From NCBI RefSeq assembly GCF_037095735.1, contig NZ_JBAWKD010000003.1, positions 310,001 through 374,000 of the forward strand: DNA of 64,000 bases, read 5' to 3'. The notes beneath the pieces were generated by a model. The model searched no databases. It was not told the origin of the DNA and saw only the letters and a list, made by a program, of their open reading frames with translations. The DNA comes from Frigidibacter sp037095735 (GTDB lineage: Bacteria > Pseudomonadota > Alphaproteobacteria > Rhodobacterales > Rhodobacteraceae). Both the position numbers and the translations under genes were made by a program. This document shows positions 7,911 through 15,986 of this stretch, in pieces. Positions within the stretch are counted from its first letter, which is position 1, and every line of letters starts with the position of its first letter.

Positions 7911-8912
7911 ATGGCCTGTCTCATCGATCCCTTCGCCCGCCCGATCTCGTACCTGCGCGTCTCGGTGACGGATCGCTGCGATTTCCGCTGCACCTATTGC
8001 ATGGCCGAGCAGATGCAGTTCCTGCCCAAGCGCGACCTGCTCACGCTCGAGGAACTCGACCGGCTCTGTTCGACCTTCATCCGGCTGGGCGTGCAGAAGC
8101 TGCGCATCACCGGGGGCGAGCCGCTGGTGCGCCGCGACATCCTGCATTTCTTCAAGGGCATGTCGCGCCATCTCGCCTCGGGCGAGCTGCGCGAGCTGAC
8201 GCTGACCACCAACGGCAGCCAACTTGCGAAATATGCGGGCGATCTGGCGGCGGCGGGGATCCGGCGGATCAACGTCTCGCTCGACACGCTCGATGCCGCG
8301 AAATTCACCGAGATCACCCGCTGGGGCCGGCTGCAGCAGGTGCTCGAAGGGCTCGACGCCGCGAAGGACGCCGGCATCCGGGTGAAGATCAACACCGTGG
8401 CGCTGAAGGGCTTCAACGAGGACGAGCTGCTCACGCTGGTCGAATGGTGCGGCCGCGAGGGGCACGACCTGACCTTCATCGAGGTGATGCCGATGGGCGA
8501 GATGGGCGAAGAGACCCGGCTCGACCAGTACTGGCCGATCCTCGACCTGCGCGCGAAGCTGGCCGAGCACTTCCGGCTGATCGACAGCGACGAGCGTTCG
8601 GGCGGGCCGGCGCGCTATGTCCGGCTGGAAGAGACGGGCCAGAAGATCGGCTTCATCACGCCCCTGACCCACAATTTCTGCGAAAGCTGCAACCGGGTGC
8701 GGGTGACCTGCACCGGCGAGCTGTACATGTGCCTGGGGCAGGAAGACCGCGCCGACCTGCGCGCGCCGCTGCGGGCCAGTGCCGACGACGCGGCTCTGGA
8801 AGCCGCGATCCGCGACGCGATCCTGCGCAAGCCCAAGGGGCATGACTTCGACTATTCCCGGGGCAAGGTCCGCGGCCAGATGCCCCGGCACATGAGCCAT
8901 ACCGGCGGCTGA
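7911..8912 (+). CDS. moaA: GTP 3',8-cyclase, molybdenum cofactor biosynthesis protein A
   Basis: This 333-residue radical SAM enzyme makes 3',8-cyclo-GTP from GTP, the first step of molybdopterin synthesis. The N-terminal 4Fe-4S SAM cluster motif is CDFRCTYC (Cys23, Cys27, Cys30), followed by the SAM-binding ITGGEPLVR. The second cluster near the C-terminus is CESCNRVRVTC plus the downstream Cys of LYMC. The protein ends HTGG, the double-glycine tail seen in MoaA. It is followed at once by a strong terminator. moaC and moaE are not in the window. Confidence 0.96.
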   Translation: MACLIDPFARPISYLRVSVTDRCDFRCTYCMAEQMQFLPKRDLLTLEELDRLCSTFIRLGVQKLRITGGEPLVRRDILHFFKGMSRHLASGELRELTLTTNGSQLAKYAGDLAAAGIRRINVSLDTLDAAKFTEITRWGRLQQVLEGLDAAKDAGIRVKINTVALKGFNEDELLTLVEWCGREGHDLTFIEVMPMGEMGEETRLDQYWPILDLRAKLAEHFRLIDSDERSGGPARYVRLEETGQKIGFITPLTHNFCESCNRVRVTCTGELYMCLGQEDRADLRAPLRASADDAALEAAIRDAILRKPKGHDFDYSRGKVRGQMPRHMSHTGG

Positions 8913-8936
8913 TCCGCTCGCCTCACGCCGATCCCG

Positions 8937-8963
8937 ACGCCCGCCCCTTAGGCGGGCGTTTTC
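8937..8963 (+). terminator. Rho-independent terminator of moaA
   Basis: ACGCCCGCC (8937-8945) pairs with GGCGGGCGT (8951-8959) around a CCTTA loop, followed by TTTCGTTTTC. Confidence 0.9.
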
Positions 8964-8979
8964 GTTTTCGCGCGCTTCA

Positions 8980-8997
8980 TTCAATGACTCGGTTGAC
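8980..8997 (+). promoter_or_regulatory. Upstream operator of the ArsR-type gene
   Basis: TTCAAT-N6-GTTGAC, inside the larger direct repeat GCGCTTCATTCAA-N8-GGTTGA. It lies exactly 40 bp upstream of a second, better copy, a spacing that places both on the same DNA face. Confidence 0.6.
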
Positions 8998-9019
8998 TGA
9001 CGCAGCGCGATGCGCTTCA

Positions 9020-9037
9020 TTCAACGGCATGGTTGAA
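9020..9037 (+). promoter_or_regulatory. Start-proximal operator of the ArsR-type gene
   Basis: TTCAAC-N6-GTTGAA is a perfect inverted repeat that covers the predicted ATG at 9029. Dyads of this type are bound by ArsR/SmtB winged-helix repressors, so autorepression is likely; this is an inference. Confidence 0.65.
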
Positions 9038-9403
9038 CAACAGATCCCCCGGCTCGATGCCATCTTCCACGCCCTTGGCGACGCGACGCGGCGGCGGATG
9101 CTGGCGGCGCTGGCCGAGGGCGAGAAGACGGTGGGCGAGCTTGCCGCGCCGCATGCGATCTCGCTCGCCGCGGCGTCGAAACATGTGCGGGTGCTGGAGG
9201 ATGCGGGCCTGCTGACCCGCGAGATCCGCTGGCGCACGCACAGCTGCCGGCTGGCGCCCGAGGCGCTGGGAGCGGCCCACGGCTGGCTTGACGACTACGC
9301 GCGGTTCTGGACCGGCCGGCTCGACCGGCTGGAAGAGCTTCTGCGCGCCGAGGAGATCACGCCTGCCCCTGCCAAACCGAAGACGGAGGACGACGATGAC
9401 TGA
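9029..9403 (+). CDS. ArsR-family winged-helix transcriptional repressor
   Basis: This 124-residue protein has the compact ArsR/SmtB helix-turn-helix. LDAIFHALGDATRRRMLAAL is the canonical first helix pair, KTVGELA...ISLAAASKHVRVLEDAGLLTREI is the recognition helix and wing start, and the C-terminus is acidic (EDDDD). No CxC metal-sensing motif is present, so it belongs to the non-metal group that is commonly paired with SRPBCC proteins. The ATG at 9029 was preferred over 8984 because it matches family length. No Shine-Dalgarno is visible at either, so a leaderless mRNA is possible. The next gene overlaps its stop by 8 nt. Confidence 0.88.
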   Translation: MVEQQIPRLDAIFHALGDATRRRMLAALAEGEKTVGELAAPHAISLAAASKHVRVLEDAGLLTREIRWRTHSCRLAPEALGAAHGWLDDYARFWTGRLDRLEELLRAEEITPAPAKPKTEDDDD

Positions 9404-9923
9404 CGCGATCGACCGCCATGCCAGCTGCGATGCCGAGCAGACGCTGCGCATCGAGCGGCTTCTGCCCGGCTCGCTGGAGCGGGTCTGGGCCTGGCTGACC
9501 GAGCCCGCGCTGCGCGCGAAATGGCTGGCCGACGGGCCGATGGAGCCGCGGGTCGGCGGACAGGCCGAGCTGGTCTGGCGCAATGACGAGCTCGCGCCGC
9601 CGCCCGCCGAACGCCCCGAGGGCGTGCCCGCCGAGAACCGGATGAGCTGCACGATCACCGCATGGGAGCCGCCGCACCGGCTGGGCTTCACCTGGGCGGG
9701 TTCGGGCGGCGTCACCTTCGACCTCGCCCCACGTGGCGACCGGGTGCTGCTGACCGTGACCCATGCCCGCGTCGAGAAGCGCAGCTCGTTGCTCTCCACG
9801 GCGGCCGGCTGGCACACGCATCTCGACATCCTCGAAGCCGTGGCCGAGGGCCGCACCCCGCCGCGCTTCTGGCCGAGCTGGGGCGCGCTTCGTGCAACCT
9901 ATGAAATCCGCTTCGCGGGCTGA
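9396..9923 (+). CDS. SRPBCC (AHSA1-like) domain protein
   Basis: This 175-residue protein belongs to the START/Bet v1-like AHSA1 group. Diagnostic parts are LRIERLLPGSLERVWAWLTEP, KWLADGPMEP, the strands ENRMSCTITAWEPPHRLGFTW, and TVTHARVEK followed by a GWHTHLDIL helix. The fold binds hydrophobic ligands; the ligand is unknown. It overlaps the ArsR gene by 8 nt, and the two form a regulator-plus-effector pair widespread in bacteria. A GC-rich hairpin at 9987-10005 follows. Confidence 0.88.
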   Translation: MTDAIDRHASCDAEQTLRIERLLPGSLERVWAWLTEPALRAKWLADGPMEPRVGGQAELVWRNDELAPPPAERPEGVPAENRMSCTITAWEPPHRLGFTWAGSGGVTFDLAPRGDRVLLTVTHARVEKRSSLLSTAAGWHTHLDILEAVAEGRTPPRFWPSWGALRATYEIRFAG

Positions 9924-9986
9924 CAAAGGCGCCCGAGCCGGGGGGACTGCCATCGGTCCGCCATCCGTCCGAGGACCAATGGCAGT

Positions 9987-10005
9987 GGGGGCCACGCTGG
10001 CCCCC
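9987..10005 (+). terminator. Hairpin after the ArsR/SRPBCC operon
   Basis: GGGGGCC (9987-9993) pairs with GGCCCCC (9999-10005) around ACGCT. The T-run afterwards is weak (CTGTTTCC). Confidence 0.45.
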
Positions 10006-10031
10006 CGACCCTGTTTCCGGCGCAGCGCATG

Positions 10032-10063
10032 AAAAAGGCGCGCCCCCGGAAGGTCGCGCCCCT
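10032..10063 (-). terminator. Terminator of eno
   Basis: On the minus strand a GGCGCG/CGCGCC stem is followed by TTTTTC just downstream of the eno stop codon. Confidence 0.7.
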
Positions 10064-10083
10064 GTTCATCCGATCGGAAGGCT

Positions 10084-11361
10084 TCAGGCCTTCAGGATGC
10101 CGCGGCCCATGTATTCCGCGGTCTCGCCCAGCATTTCCTCGATGCGGATCAGCTGGTTGTACTTCGCGAGCCGGTCCGAGCGCGCCAGCGACCCGGTCTT
10201 GATCTGGCCGCAGTTCGTGGCGACGGCGAGGTCGGCGATGGTCGCGTCCTCGGTCTCGCCCGAGCGGTGGGACATGACGTTAGTGTAGCGGGCGCGGTGG
10301 GCCATGTCGACGGCCTGCAGCGTCTCGGTCAGCGAGCCGATCTGGTTGACCTTGACCAGCATCGAGTTCGCGACGCCGCGGTGGATGCCCTCGGCCAGGC
10401 GCTTGGGGTTGGTCACGAACAGGTCGTCGCCCACCAGCTGCACCTTGTTGCCGATGGTGTCGGTCAGAAGCTTCCAGCCCTCCCAGTCATCCTCGGCGCA
10501 GCCGTCCTCAATCGAGATGATCGGGTAGTCGGCGCAGAGCTTGGCCAGATAGTCGACGTTCTCGGCGGCCGTCAGCGACAGCCCCTCGCCCTTCATCTCG
10601 TACTTGCCGCCCTTGAAGTATTCGGTCGAGGCGCAGTCGAGAGCCAGATAGATCTCTTCGCCCGGGGCGTAGCCGGCCTTCTCGATCGCCTTCAGGATGA
10701 AGTCGAGCGCCGCGCGGGTCGACGAGATGTTCGGCGCGAAGCCGCCCTCGTCGCCGATGCCGGTCGAGAGGCCCGCGGCCGAAAGCTCTTTCTTCAGCGT
10801 GTGGAAGACTTCCGACCCCATGCGGACGGCGTCGCGGATGTTCTCCGCGGCGACCGGCATGATCATGAATTCCTGGATGTCGATCGGGTTGTCGGCATGC
10901 TCGCCGCCGTTGATAATGTTCATCATCGGCACCGGCAGGATGCGGGCCGCGGTGCCGCCGACATAGCGGTAGAGCGGCTGCTGGGTGTAGTCGGCGGCGG
11001 CCTTGGCCACGGCCAGCGAGACGCCGAGGATCGCGTTCGCGCCAAGGCGGGCCTTGTTCGGGGTCCCGTCCAGCTCGATCATCATCCGGTCGATGGCGAC
11101 CTGCTCGGTCGCGTCCTCGCCCACGAGGTTCTCGGCCAGCTCGCCGTTCACCGCCTCGACGGCTTCCAGCACGCCCTTGCCGAGATAGCGCGACTTGTCG
11201 CCGTCGCGCTTCTCGACCGCTTCATGCGCGCCGGTCGAGGCGCCCGAGGGCACCGCGGCGCGGCCCATGGTGCCGTCTTCCAGCGTGACGTCGACCTCGA
11301 CGGTCGGGTTGCCGCGGCTGTCGAGGATTTCGCGCGCGTGGATGTCGATAATGGTGCTCAT
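10084..11361 (-). CDS. eno: Enolase (phosphopyruvate hydratase)
   Basis: This 425-residue enzyme interconverts 2-phosphoglycerate and phosphoenolpyruvate. Recognisable parts are MSTIIDIHAREILDSRGNPT at the N-terminus, the mobile loop SGASTGAHEAVE, the Mg ligands in LALDCASTEY and SIEDGCAEDDWEG and LVGDDLFVTN, the base in LVKVNQIGSLTE and the signature MSHRSGETEDATIADLAV. Length is normal. It is the last gene of a minus-strand run (fur-like, EamA, eno) with only 32 nt to its neighbour, so it may be co-transcribed. The start at 11361 has GGAGGACGGCC upstream. Confidence 0.97.
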   Translation of the reverse strand: MSTIIDIHAREILDSRGNPTVEVDVTLEDGTMGRAAVPSGASTGAHEAVEKRDGDKSRYLGKGVLEAVEAVNGELAENLVGEDATEQVAIDRMMIELDGTPNKARLGANAILGVSLAVAKAAADYTQQPLYRYVGGTAARILPVPMMNIINGGEHADNPIDIQEFMIMPVAAENIRDAVRMGSEVFHTLKKELSAAGLSTGIGDEGGFAPNISSTRAALDFILKAIEKAGYAPGEEIYLALDCASTEYFKGGKYEMKGEGLSLTAAENVDYLAKLCADYPIISIEDGCAEDDWEGWKLLTDTIGNKVQLVGDDLFVTNPKRLAEGIHRGVANSMLVKVNQIGSLTETLQAVDMAHRARYTNVMSHRSGETEDATIADLAVATNCGQIKTGSLARSDRLAKYNQLIRIEEMLGETAEYMGRGILKA

Positions 11362-11393
11362 GGCCGTCCTCCGGTGGGGGTCTTGGCGTAGGG

Positions 11394-12317
11394 TCAGGGC
11401 TTGTCTAGCCTGACCGGCGGGGCGAGGGAAGTGGTGGGAACCGCTATTTGCGCTAGCATTTTCCGCCGTTTGCGCTCGCGGGCGAGGGTGTAGAGCCCCG
11501 AGGCGATGATCAGCCCCGCCCCCAGAAGCGTCAGCGCGTCGGGCCGTTCGGCGAAGACCACGGCGCCGATGACCAGCGCGAAGAGCAGCCGGCTGTAACG
11601 GAAGGGCGTGACCACGGCGATCTCGCCGGTGCGGGCGGCGGCGATCACCGCGCCATAGCCCAGCGTTCCGCTGGCGACGACGCCCAGAAGCAGGCCCGCC
11701 TCGGCCGCGTCGGGCATCACCGGGCCGCCCTCGAAGGCCATCATCACCGCGCCCAGCCCGGTCAGCATCGCGCAGGCCGAGAAGGCGATCTGCATGCCGC
11801 CGACCTCGGGCGAGACGCGGCGGGTCGCAAGCTCGCGCACGGTGAGGGCGAGCACGCTGACCACCGCCCAGATCGCCTCGGGCTGGAAGGCCTCGGTGCC
11901 CGGGCGCAGGATCACCAGCACCCCGGCCATGCCTGCCGCGACCGCGCACCAGCGCCGCCAGCCGACCATTTCGCCAAGGAACAGCGCCGCGAAGAGCGTC
12001 ATCAGGATCGGCGAGGCCTGCAGGATCGCCGAGGCGAGCGACAGCGGGATCAGCGCCAGCGCGGTGATGTAGCTGAAGCTCGACAAGATTTCAGAGGTAT
12101 TGCGCAGAAGCGCCATGCCGCCCCAGGCGCCGCGGGCGAAGAGCGCGCGCCCCTGCAGCCGGGCCAGCGTGCCGAAGACCAGCATGCCGGCCACGCAGTT
12201 CACGAAGATCAGCTGGCCCAGCGGCAGCCCGGCCGCGGCGGCCTTCAGGAAGGCATCCTCGATCGCGAAGCAGGCCATCGAGGCCACCATCAGCAGGATG
12301 CCGCGCAGGTTGTCCAT
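11394..12317 (-). CDS. EamA/DMT-family membrane transporter
   Basis: This 307-residue protein has about ten hydrophobic helices in two EamA repeats, as in the drug/metabolite transporter superfamily (RhaT/YdcZ-like). Landmarks are the first helix GILLMVASMACFAIEDAFLKA, the segment LIPLSLASAILQASPILMTLFAALFLGE ending repeat one, and VTPFRYSRLLFALVIGAVVFAERP in repeat two. The C-terminus is basic (ARERKRRK), consistent with a cytosolic end. The substrate cannot be inferred. It lies 12 nt after a Fur-family regulator and 32 nt before eno on the same strand, an unusual grouping. Confidence 0.85.
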   Translation of the reverse strand: MDNLRGILLMVASMACFAIEDAFLKAAAAGLPLGQLIFVNCVAGMLVFGTLARLQGRALFARGAWGGMALLRNTSEILSSFSYITALALIPLSLASAILQASPILMTLFAALFLGEMVGWRRWCAVAAGMAGVLVILRPGTEAFQPEAIWAVVSVLALTVRELATRRVSPEVGGMQIAFSACAMLTGLGAVMMAFEGGPVMPDAAEAGLLLGVVASGTLGYGAVIAAARTGEIAVVTPFRYSRLLFALVIGAVVFAERPDALTLLGAGLIIASGLYTLARERKRRKMLAQIAVPTTSLAPPVRLDKP

Positions 12318-12329
12318 GATACCGGACCC

Positions 12330-12758
12330 TCAGCCCTTCCTGAGCGGCACGCCGTACAGCTCCATCTTGTGCCCGGTCAGCCGGTAGCCGAGCTTGCGGG
12401 CGATCTTCTCCTGCAGCGCCTCGATCTCGGGATCGACGAACTCGATCACCTTGCCGGTCGAGATGTCGATGAGATGGTCGTGATGCTCGCGCGTGGAATC
12501 CTCGAACCGCGCGCGGCCATCGCCGAAATCCAGCCGCTCGAGGATGCCGCGCTCTTCGAAGAGCTTCACCGTGCGATAGATCGTCGCCAGCGAGATCCGG
12601 GGGTCGATGGCGCAGGCGCGGGCGTAAAGCACCTCGGCATCCGGGTGGTCGGGCGATTCCTCGAGGACGCGGGCGATGACCCGGCGCTGCTCGGTCAGGC
12701 GCAGGCCCTTGGCCTCGCAACGCGCGATGATCGACTGGCTGTCGCCGTCATGGCCCAT
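12330..12758 (-). CDS. Fur-family metalloregulator (Fur/Mur type)
   Basis: This 142-residue repressor has the Fur layout. The N-terminal winged helix includes KGLRLTEQRRVIARVLEE and ISLATIYRTVKLFEERGIL. The dimerisation/metal domain has the HHDHLIDISTGKVIEF motif with clustered histidines, and the ending ELYGVPLRKG is typical of alphaproteobacterial Fur/Mur. The CxxC pairs that hold structural zinc in enterobacterial Fur are absent. In this lineage such proteins often sense manganese (Mur). Iron or manganese specificity cannot be decided here. The ATG at 12758 has a GGGGGGCAGGG site; a GTG at 12773 is an alternative. Confidence 0.85.
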   Translation of the reverse strand: MGHDGDSQSIIARCEAKGLRLTEQRRVIARVLEESPDHPDAEVLYARACAIDPRISLATIYRTVKLFEERGILERLDFGDGRARFEDSTREHHDHLIDISTGKVIEFVDPEIEALQEKIARKLGYRLTGHKMELYGVPLRKG

Positions 12759-12777
12759 GGCCCTGCCCCCCACCTTT

Positions 12778-12837
12778 CGTCACGCTGCCGGTCGTCACGC
12801 TGCCGGTCGTCACGTTGCCGGTCATCACGTTGCCGGT
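12778..12837. repeat. 15-bp tandem repeat, four units
   Basis: Four abutting units of CGTCACGCTGCCGGT: units 1 and 2 are identical, unit 3 changes C to T (CACGTT), unit 4 also changes CGT to CAT. It fills half of the gap upstream of the Fur-family gene. No gene reads through it. Confidence 0.9.
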
Positions 12838-12889
12838 CCGGGCGGTGTAGCCGCAATCGCCGGACCGGGGAAGAGGCCGGCGCGCAGGC

Positions 12890-13597
12890 TCACGCCACGA
12901 CCGGTTCCAGCCGGACGTCGGCCCAGACCGGCAGGTGGTCCGAGGCGACGCGCGCCAGCGGCGTGTCGAGCACGCCCGCCCCCAGCAGGTGCACGCCCTG
13001 CGACAGCGCCACCCGGTCGAGCCGGCCCATCGGCTGCGTCGCGGGGTAGCTGCGCCCCGGGGCATGGACGCGAAAGGCCTCGGCCAGCGGTTCCATGCCG
13101 CCGCGGCCGGACCATTCGTTGAAATCGCCAAGGATCATCGTCGGCATCGGCGCGGCCGTGTCCAGCCGGGCGCGCAGCGCGGCCAGCTGACGGCGCCGCC
13201 AGTGCCGCATCAGCGCGAGATGCACGGTGACGACCCGGAACGGCAGGCCGTCGTCACCGGCGATCTCGACCGCGATCGCGCCCCGCGGTTCCAGCGAGGG
13301 CAGATCGATGCGGTCGACGGCCAGCGCGTGCAGGCCGCGGCGCAGCAGGATCGACTGGCCGTGCCAGCCGAGGCTTTCGGGATTGGGGGCGATGGCGACG
13401 GGGCGAAGCTGGGTCTCGGCCGCGATCAGCTCGGGCGGCAGCGCGAAGGGGCGCGGGGCCAGCCGGCGATCGACCTCCTGCAGCGCGATCACGTCGGCCG
13501 ACAACGCGTTGACCACGTCGAGCGTGCGGGCCGGAAGCCGCCGGCGGTCCATGCCAAGGCATTTGCGGATATTGTAACTGGCGAGGCGGATCTGCAT
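12890..13597 (-). CDS. Endonuclease/exonuclease/phosphatase (EEP) family protein
   Basis: This 235-residue protein has EEP-fold metal-dependent phosphoesterase motifs: LASYNIRKCLG at the N-terminus, DVIALQEVDRR with the metal-binding Glu, VTVHLAL, MILGDFNEWSG (Asp-x-Asn), and SDHLPVWADV with the C-terminal catalytic Asp-His. Members cleave DNA, RNA or phospholipid head groups; the substrate here is unknown. The start MQIRLASYNIRK at 13597 fits the family; the longer upstream frame is spurious. It is divergent from a membrane-protein gene, with a 77-nt shared upstream region. Confidence 0.88.
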   Translation of the reverse strand: MQIRLASYNIRKCLGMDRRRLPARTLDVVNALSADVIALQEVDRRLAPRPFALPPELIAAETQLRPVAIAPNPESLGWHGQSILLRRGLHALAVDRIDLPSLEPRGAIAVEIAGDDGLPFRVVTVHLALMRHWRRRQLAALRARLDTAAPMPTMILGDFNEWSGRGGMEPLAEAFRVHAPGRSYPATQPMGRLDRVALSQGVHLLGAGVLDTPLARVASDHLPVWADVRLEPVVA

Positions 13598-13674
13598 CTG
13601 GGGACTATAGCCGTGTAGGGATGACTGGAAAGCGACGTTTCCGGTCAGGATCTTGGGGAAGGAACGGAGGTGGG

Positions 13675-14364
13675 ATGCAAAGGTTCCTGCAGTTGAAGGG
13701 GGCATTCCGCGCCCAGCCCTATGCCGTGCAGGCGATCTGGGCCAGCCTCTGGCTGGCGGTGATCTTCGCGCTGTGGGAACGGCAGTGGCCGCTGGCCTTC
13801 GTGGCGCTGGCGACCTTCGGCGCCTCGGTCGCACCGCTGGTGCTGGTGCGCCGGCTGGGCGTGCGGCTGCCGATGCCCTTCATCGTCGGCATCGTCGCCT
13901 TCATCTATGCCACGATCTTCCTGGGCGAGGCCTTCGACTTCTACCACCGCTACGCCTGGTGGGACGTGGTGATGCACGGCGGCTCGGCACTGGGGTTCGG
14001 GCTGATGGGGTTCCTCTTCGTCTTCATGCTGTTCGAGGGCGACCGCTACGCGGCGCCGGCCTGGGCGATGGGGTTCATGGCCTTCTGCGTGGCGGTGACG
14101 ATCGGCGCGGTCTGGGAGATCTTCGAATTCGCGATGGACCAGGCCTTCGGGCTGAACATGCAGAAGTCCGGCCTGATGGACACGATGGGCGACCTGATCG
14201 TCGACGTGGTCGGCGGCGGCTTCGGCGCGGCCTGCGGCTTCCTGTTCCTGAAGGGGCGCGAGCTTGGCGGCTTCACCAACGTGCTGGGCCAGTTCGTCAT
14301 GCTGAACCGCGACCGGTTCCGCCGCCTGCGCGGCAGCCGCCGCCGCGCGCGGCGTGGAGAGTGA
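13675..14364 (+). CDS. Integral membrane protein, YjdF/DUF2238-like
   Basis: This 229-residue protein has about six hydrophobic helices. Conserved-looking polar positions occur within membrane segments: EAFDFYHRYAWWDVVMHGGSALGFG and AVWEIFEFAMDQAFGLNMQKSGLMDTMGDLIVDVVGG. The pattern of a Trp-Asp-x-x-x-His helix and a Glu-Asp-rich helix with DTMxDLxxDxxGG matches my recollection of the YjdF (DUF2238) family, whose function is unknown. The ATG at 13675 follows GGAGGTGGG. An in-frame ATG at 13621 lacks such a site. The C-terminus is strongly basic (RRRARRGE). Confidence 0.75.
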   Translation: MQRFLQLKGAFRAQPYAVQAIWASLWLAVIFALWERQWPLAFVALATFGASVAPLVLVRRLGVRLPMPFIVGIVAFIYATIFLGEAFDFYHRYAWWDVVMHGGSALGFGLMGFLFVFMLFEGDRYAAPAWAMGFMAFCVAVTIGAVWEIFEFAMDQAFGLNMQKSGLMDTMGDLIVDVVGGGFGAACGFLFLKGRELGGFTNVLGQFVMLNRDRFRRLRGSRRRARRGE

Positions 14365-14371
14365 TCCAGGC

Positions 14372-14504
14372 AGGGGGCGCTGCCCCCTCTGCGGCTGACG
14401 CCGCATTCACCCCCGGGATATTTGAACCAATGAGAAATACAGCTTTCGCACTGGCCCAAATATCCCGGGGGGAGGACCGAAGGTCCCGGGGGGCAGCGCC
14501 CCCC
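14372..14504. repeat. Composite dispersed repeat, copies 2 and 3 in inverted pair
   Basis: The block holds, in order, an AGGGGGC/GCCCCCT hairpin (14372-14388), the core CCCCCGGGATATTT (14410-14423), its inverted copy AAATATCCCGGGGGG (14458-14472), and a GGGGGGC/GCCCCCC hairpin (14488-14504). It separates the convergent membrane-protein gene and selO and could act as a two-way terminator. Confidence 0.85.
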
Positions 14505-14514
14505 GCCCTTACCA

Positions 14515-15960
14515 TCAAGTGCCGCAGAAGGTCCTGAGCACCCGCTGATCCTCGAGCGGTGCAAGGCGGAAGGGGCTGTCCACCGCAACGTCGAAGGGCT
14601 GCGACAGCGCCGCACTCAGCGCGTGGAACGGCGCGAGGTCGCCCTCGACCGCCGCCGCGATCGCCTCTTCGACACGGTGGTTGCGCGGGATGATCGCCGG
14701 GTTCGCGGCGCGCAGGCGCGCCTCGGCGCCCGCCGGCTCGCGCGCGAGGCGCGCCTGCCAGTCCGCGTGCCAGCCGTCATAGGCGCCGCGGTCGAGGAAC
14801 TCGTCGCGGGCCGTGCCCTCGGCCAGGCCCCGGAAGCTGCGGGTGAAATCGGCGCGGCCCTCGGCCATCCGGGTCAGCAGCGCCTCGATCAGTTCCAGAT
14901 CGCCGTCCTCCTCGGTCACGAGGCCCAGCTTGGCCCGGAACCGGGCGAGCCAGGCCTGCTGGTAGAGATCGGCGAAGGCATAGACCGAGGCCGTGGCCTC
15001 TTCCACCGCCTCGGCCTCTGGCTTGTCCCAGAGCGGCAGCAGGCAGGTCGCAAGCTGCGCGAGGTTCCAGACCGCGATCTGCGGCTGGTTGGCATAGGCA
15101 TAGCGGCCATAGGCGTCGATCGAGGAAAACACCGTTTGCGGGTGGTATCCGTCCATGAAGGCGCAGGGGCCGTAGTCGATGGTCTCGCCCGAGACCGCCA
15201 TGTTGTCGGTGTTCATCACCCCGTGGATGAAGCCGAGGCCCATCCACTGCGCGATGAGGTTCGCCTGCGCGGCGACGGCGGCGTCGAGCAGCGCGCGCGG
15301 GGTGCGGGCCTCGGGGAAGTGCCGGGCGCGGACATACTCGGCAAGGATCTGCAGGGCCTCGAGGTCCTGGCGGGCGTGGAAGAACTGGAAGGTGCCGACG
15401 CGGATGTGGCTGGAGGCCACGCGCAGCAGCACCGCGCCGGGCAGCGCGCGGCCCTCGCGGATCACCGGCTCGCCCGTCGTGGCCGCGGCGAGTGCCCGGG
15501 TCGTGGGCACGCCCAGCGCGGCCATCGCTTCGGACACGATGTATTCGCGGATCACCGGGCCGACCCAGGCGCGCCCGTCGCCGCGGCGCGAGAACGGCGT
15601 GGGGCCCGAGCCCTTGAGCTGCAGGTCGAACCGCCGCCCCGCCAGCGGCCCCTCCGCCGGTGCCACGATCTCGCCCAGCAGCATCGCCCGCCCGTCGCCC
15701 AGCTGCGGGTTCCAGCCGCCGAACTGGTGCCCGGCATAGGCCTGCGCCAGCGGTTCCGCGCCCTCGGGCACGAGGTTGCCCGCGACCATCGCCACGCCCT
15801 CGGGCCCGGCCAGCGCCTGCGGATCGAGGCCGAGCGCCCGGGCAAGCCCCGCGTTCACCGCCAGCGCACCGGGCGCCGCGACGCCCACCGGGTTCTGGCG
15901 GGCAAAGAAGCGGCCCGGAAGCCGCGCATAGGAATTGTCGAAGGGAATGTGCAGGGTCAT
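14515..15960 (-). CDS. selO: Protein adenylyltransferase SelO (YdiU/UPF0061)
   Basis: This 481-residue pseudokinase-fold enzyme transfers AMP from ATP to Ser/Thr/Tyr residues of target proteins. It has the YdiU landmarks YAGHQFGGWNPQLGDGRA, FDLQLKGSGPTPFSRRGDG, RVGTFQFFHARQD and the catalytic-loop region GVMNTDNMAVSGETIDYGPCAFMD. The C-terminus FCGT keeps a cysteine near the end, at the position where SelO has Sec/Cys. Length is normal. It is convergent with a membrane protein across a dispersed repeat. The next upstream gene is on the same strand, 26 nt away. SelO proteins are tied to redox stress. Confidence 0.93.
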   Translation of the reverse strand: MTLHIPFDNSYARLPGRFFARQNPVGVAAPGALAVNAGLARALGLDPQALAGPEGVAMVAGNLVPEGAEPLAQAYAGHQFGGWNPQLGDGRAMLLGEIVAPAEGPLAGRRFDLQLKGSGPTPFSRRGDGRAWVGPVIREYIVSEAMAALGVPTTRALAAATTGEPVIREGRALPGAVLLRVASSHIRVGTFQFFHARQDLEALQILAEYVRARHFPEARTPRALLDAAVAAQANLIAQWMGLGFIHGVMNTDNMAVSGETIDYGPCAFMDGYHPQTVFSSIDAYGRYAYANQPQIAVWNLAQLATCLLPLWDKPEAEAVEEATASVYAFADLYQQAWLARFRAKLGLVTEEDGDLELIEALLTRMAEGRADFTRSFRGLAEGTARDEFLDRGAYDGWHADWQARLAREPAGAEARLRAANPAIIPRNHRVEEAIAAAVEGDLAPFHALSAALSQPFDVAVDSPFRLAPLEDQRVLRTFCGT

Positions 15961-15986
15961 GGGGCGAATATGGGGATCCGCGCCGG

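Noticed and set aside
12778..12837. CRISPR array
   Set aside because: Units abut with no spacers and are only 15 bp; this is a simple tandem repeat.
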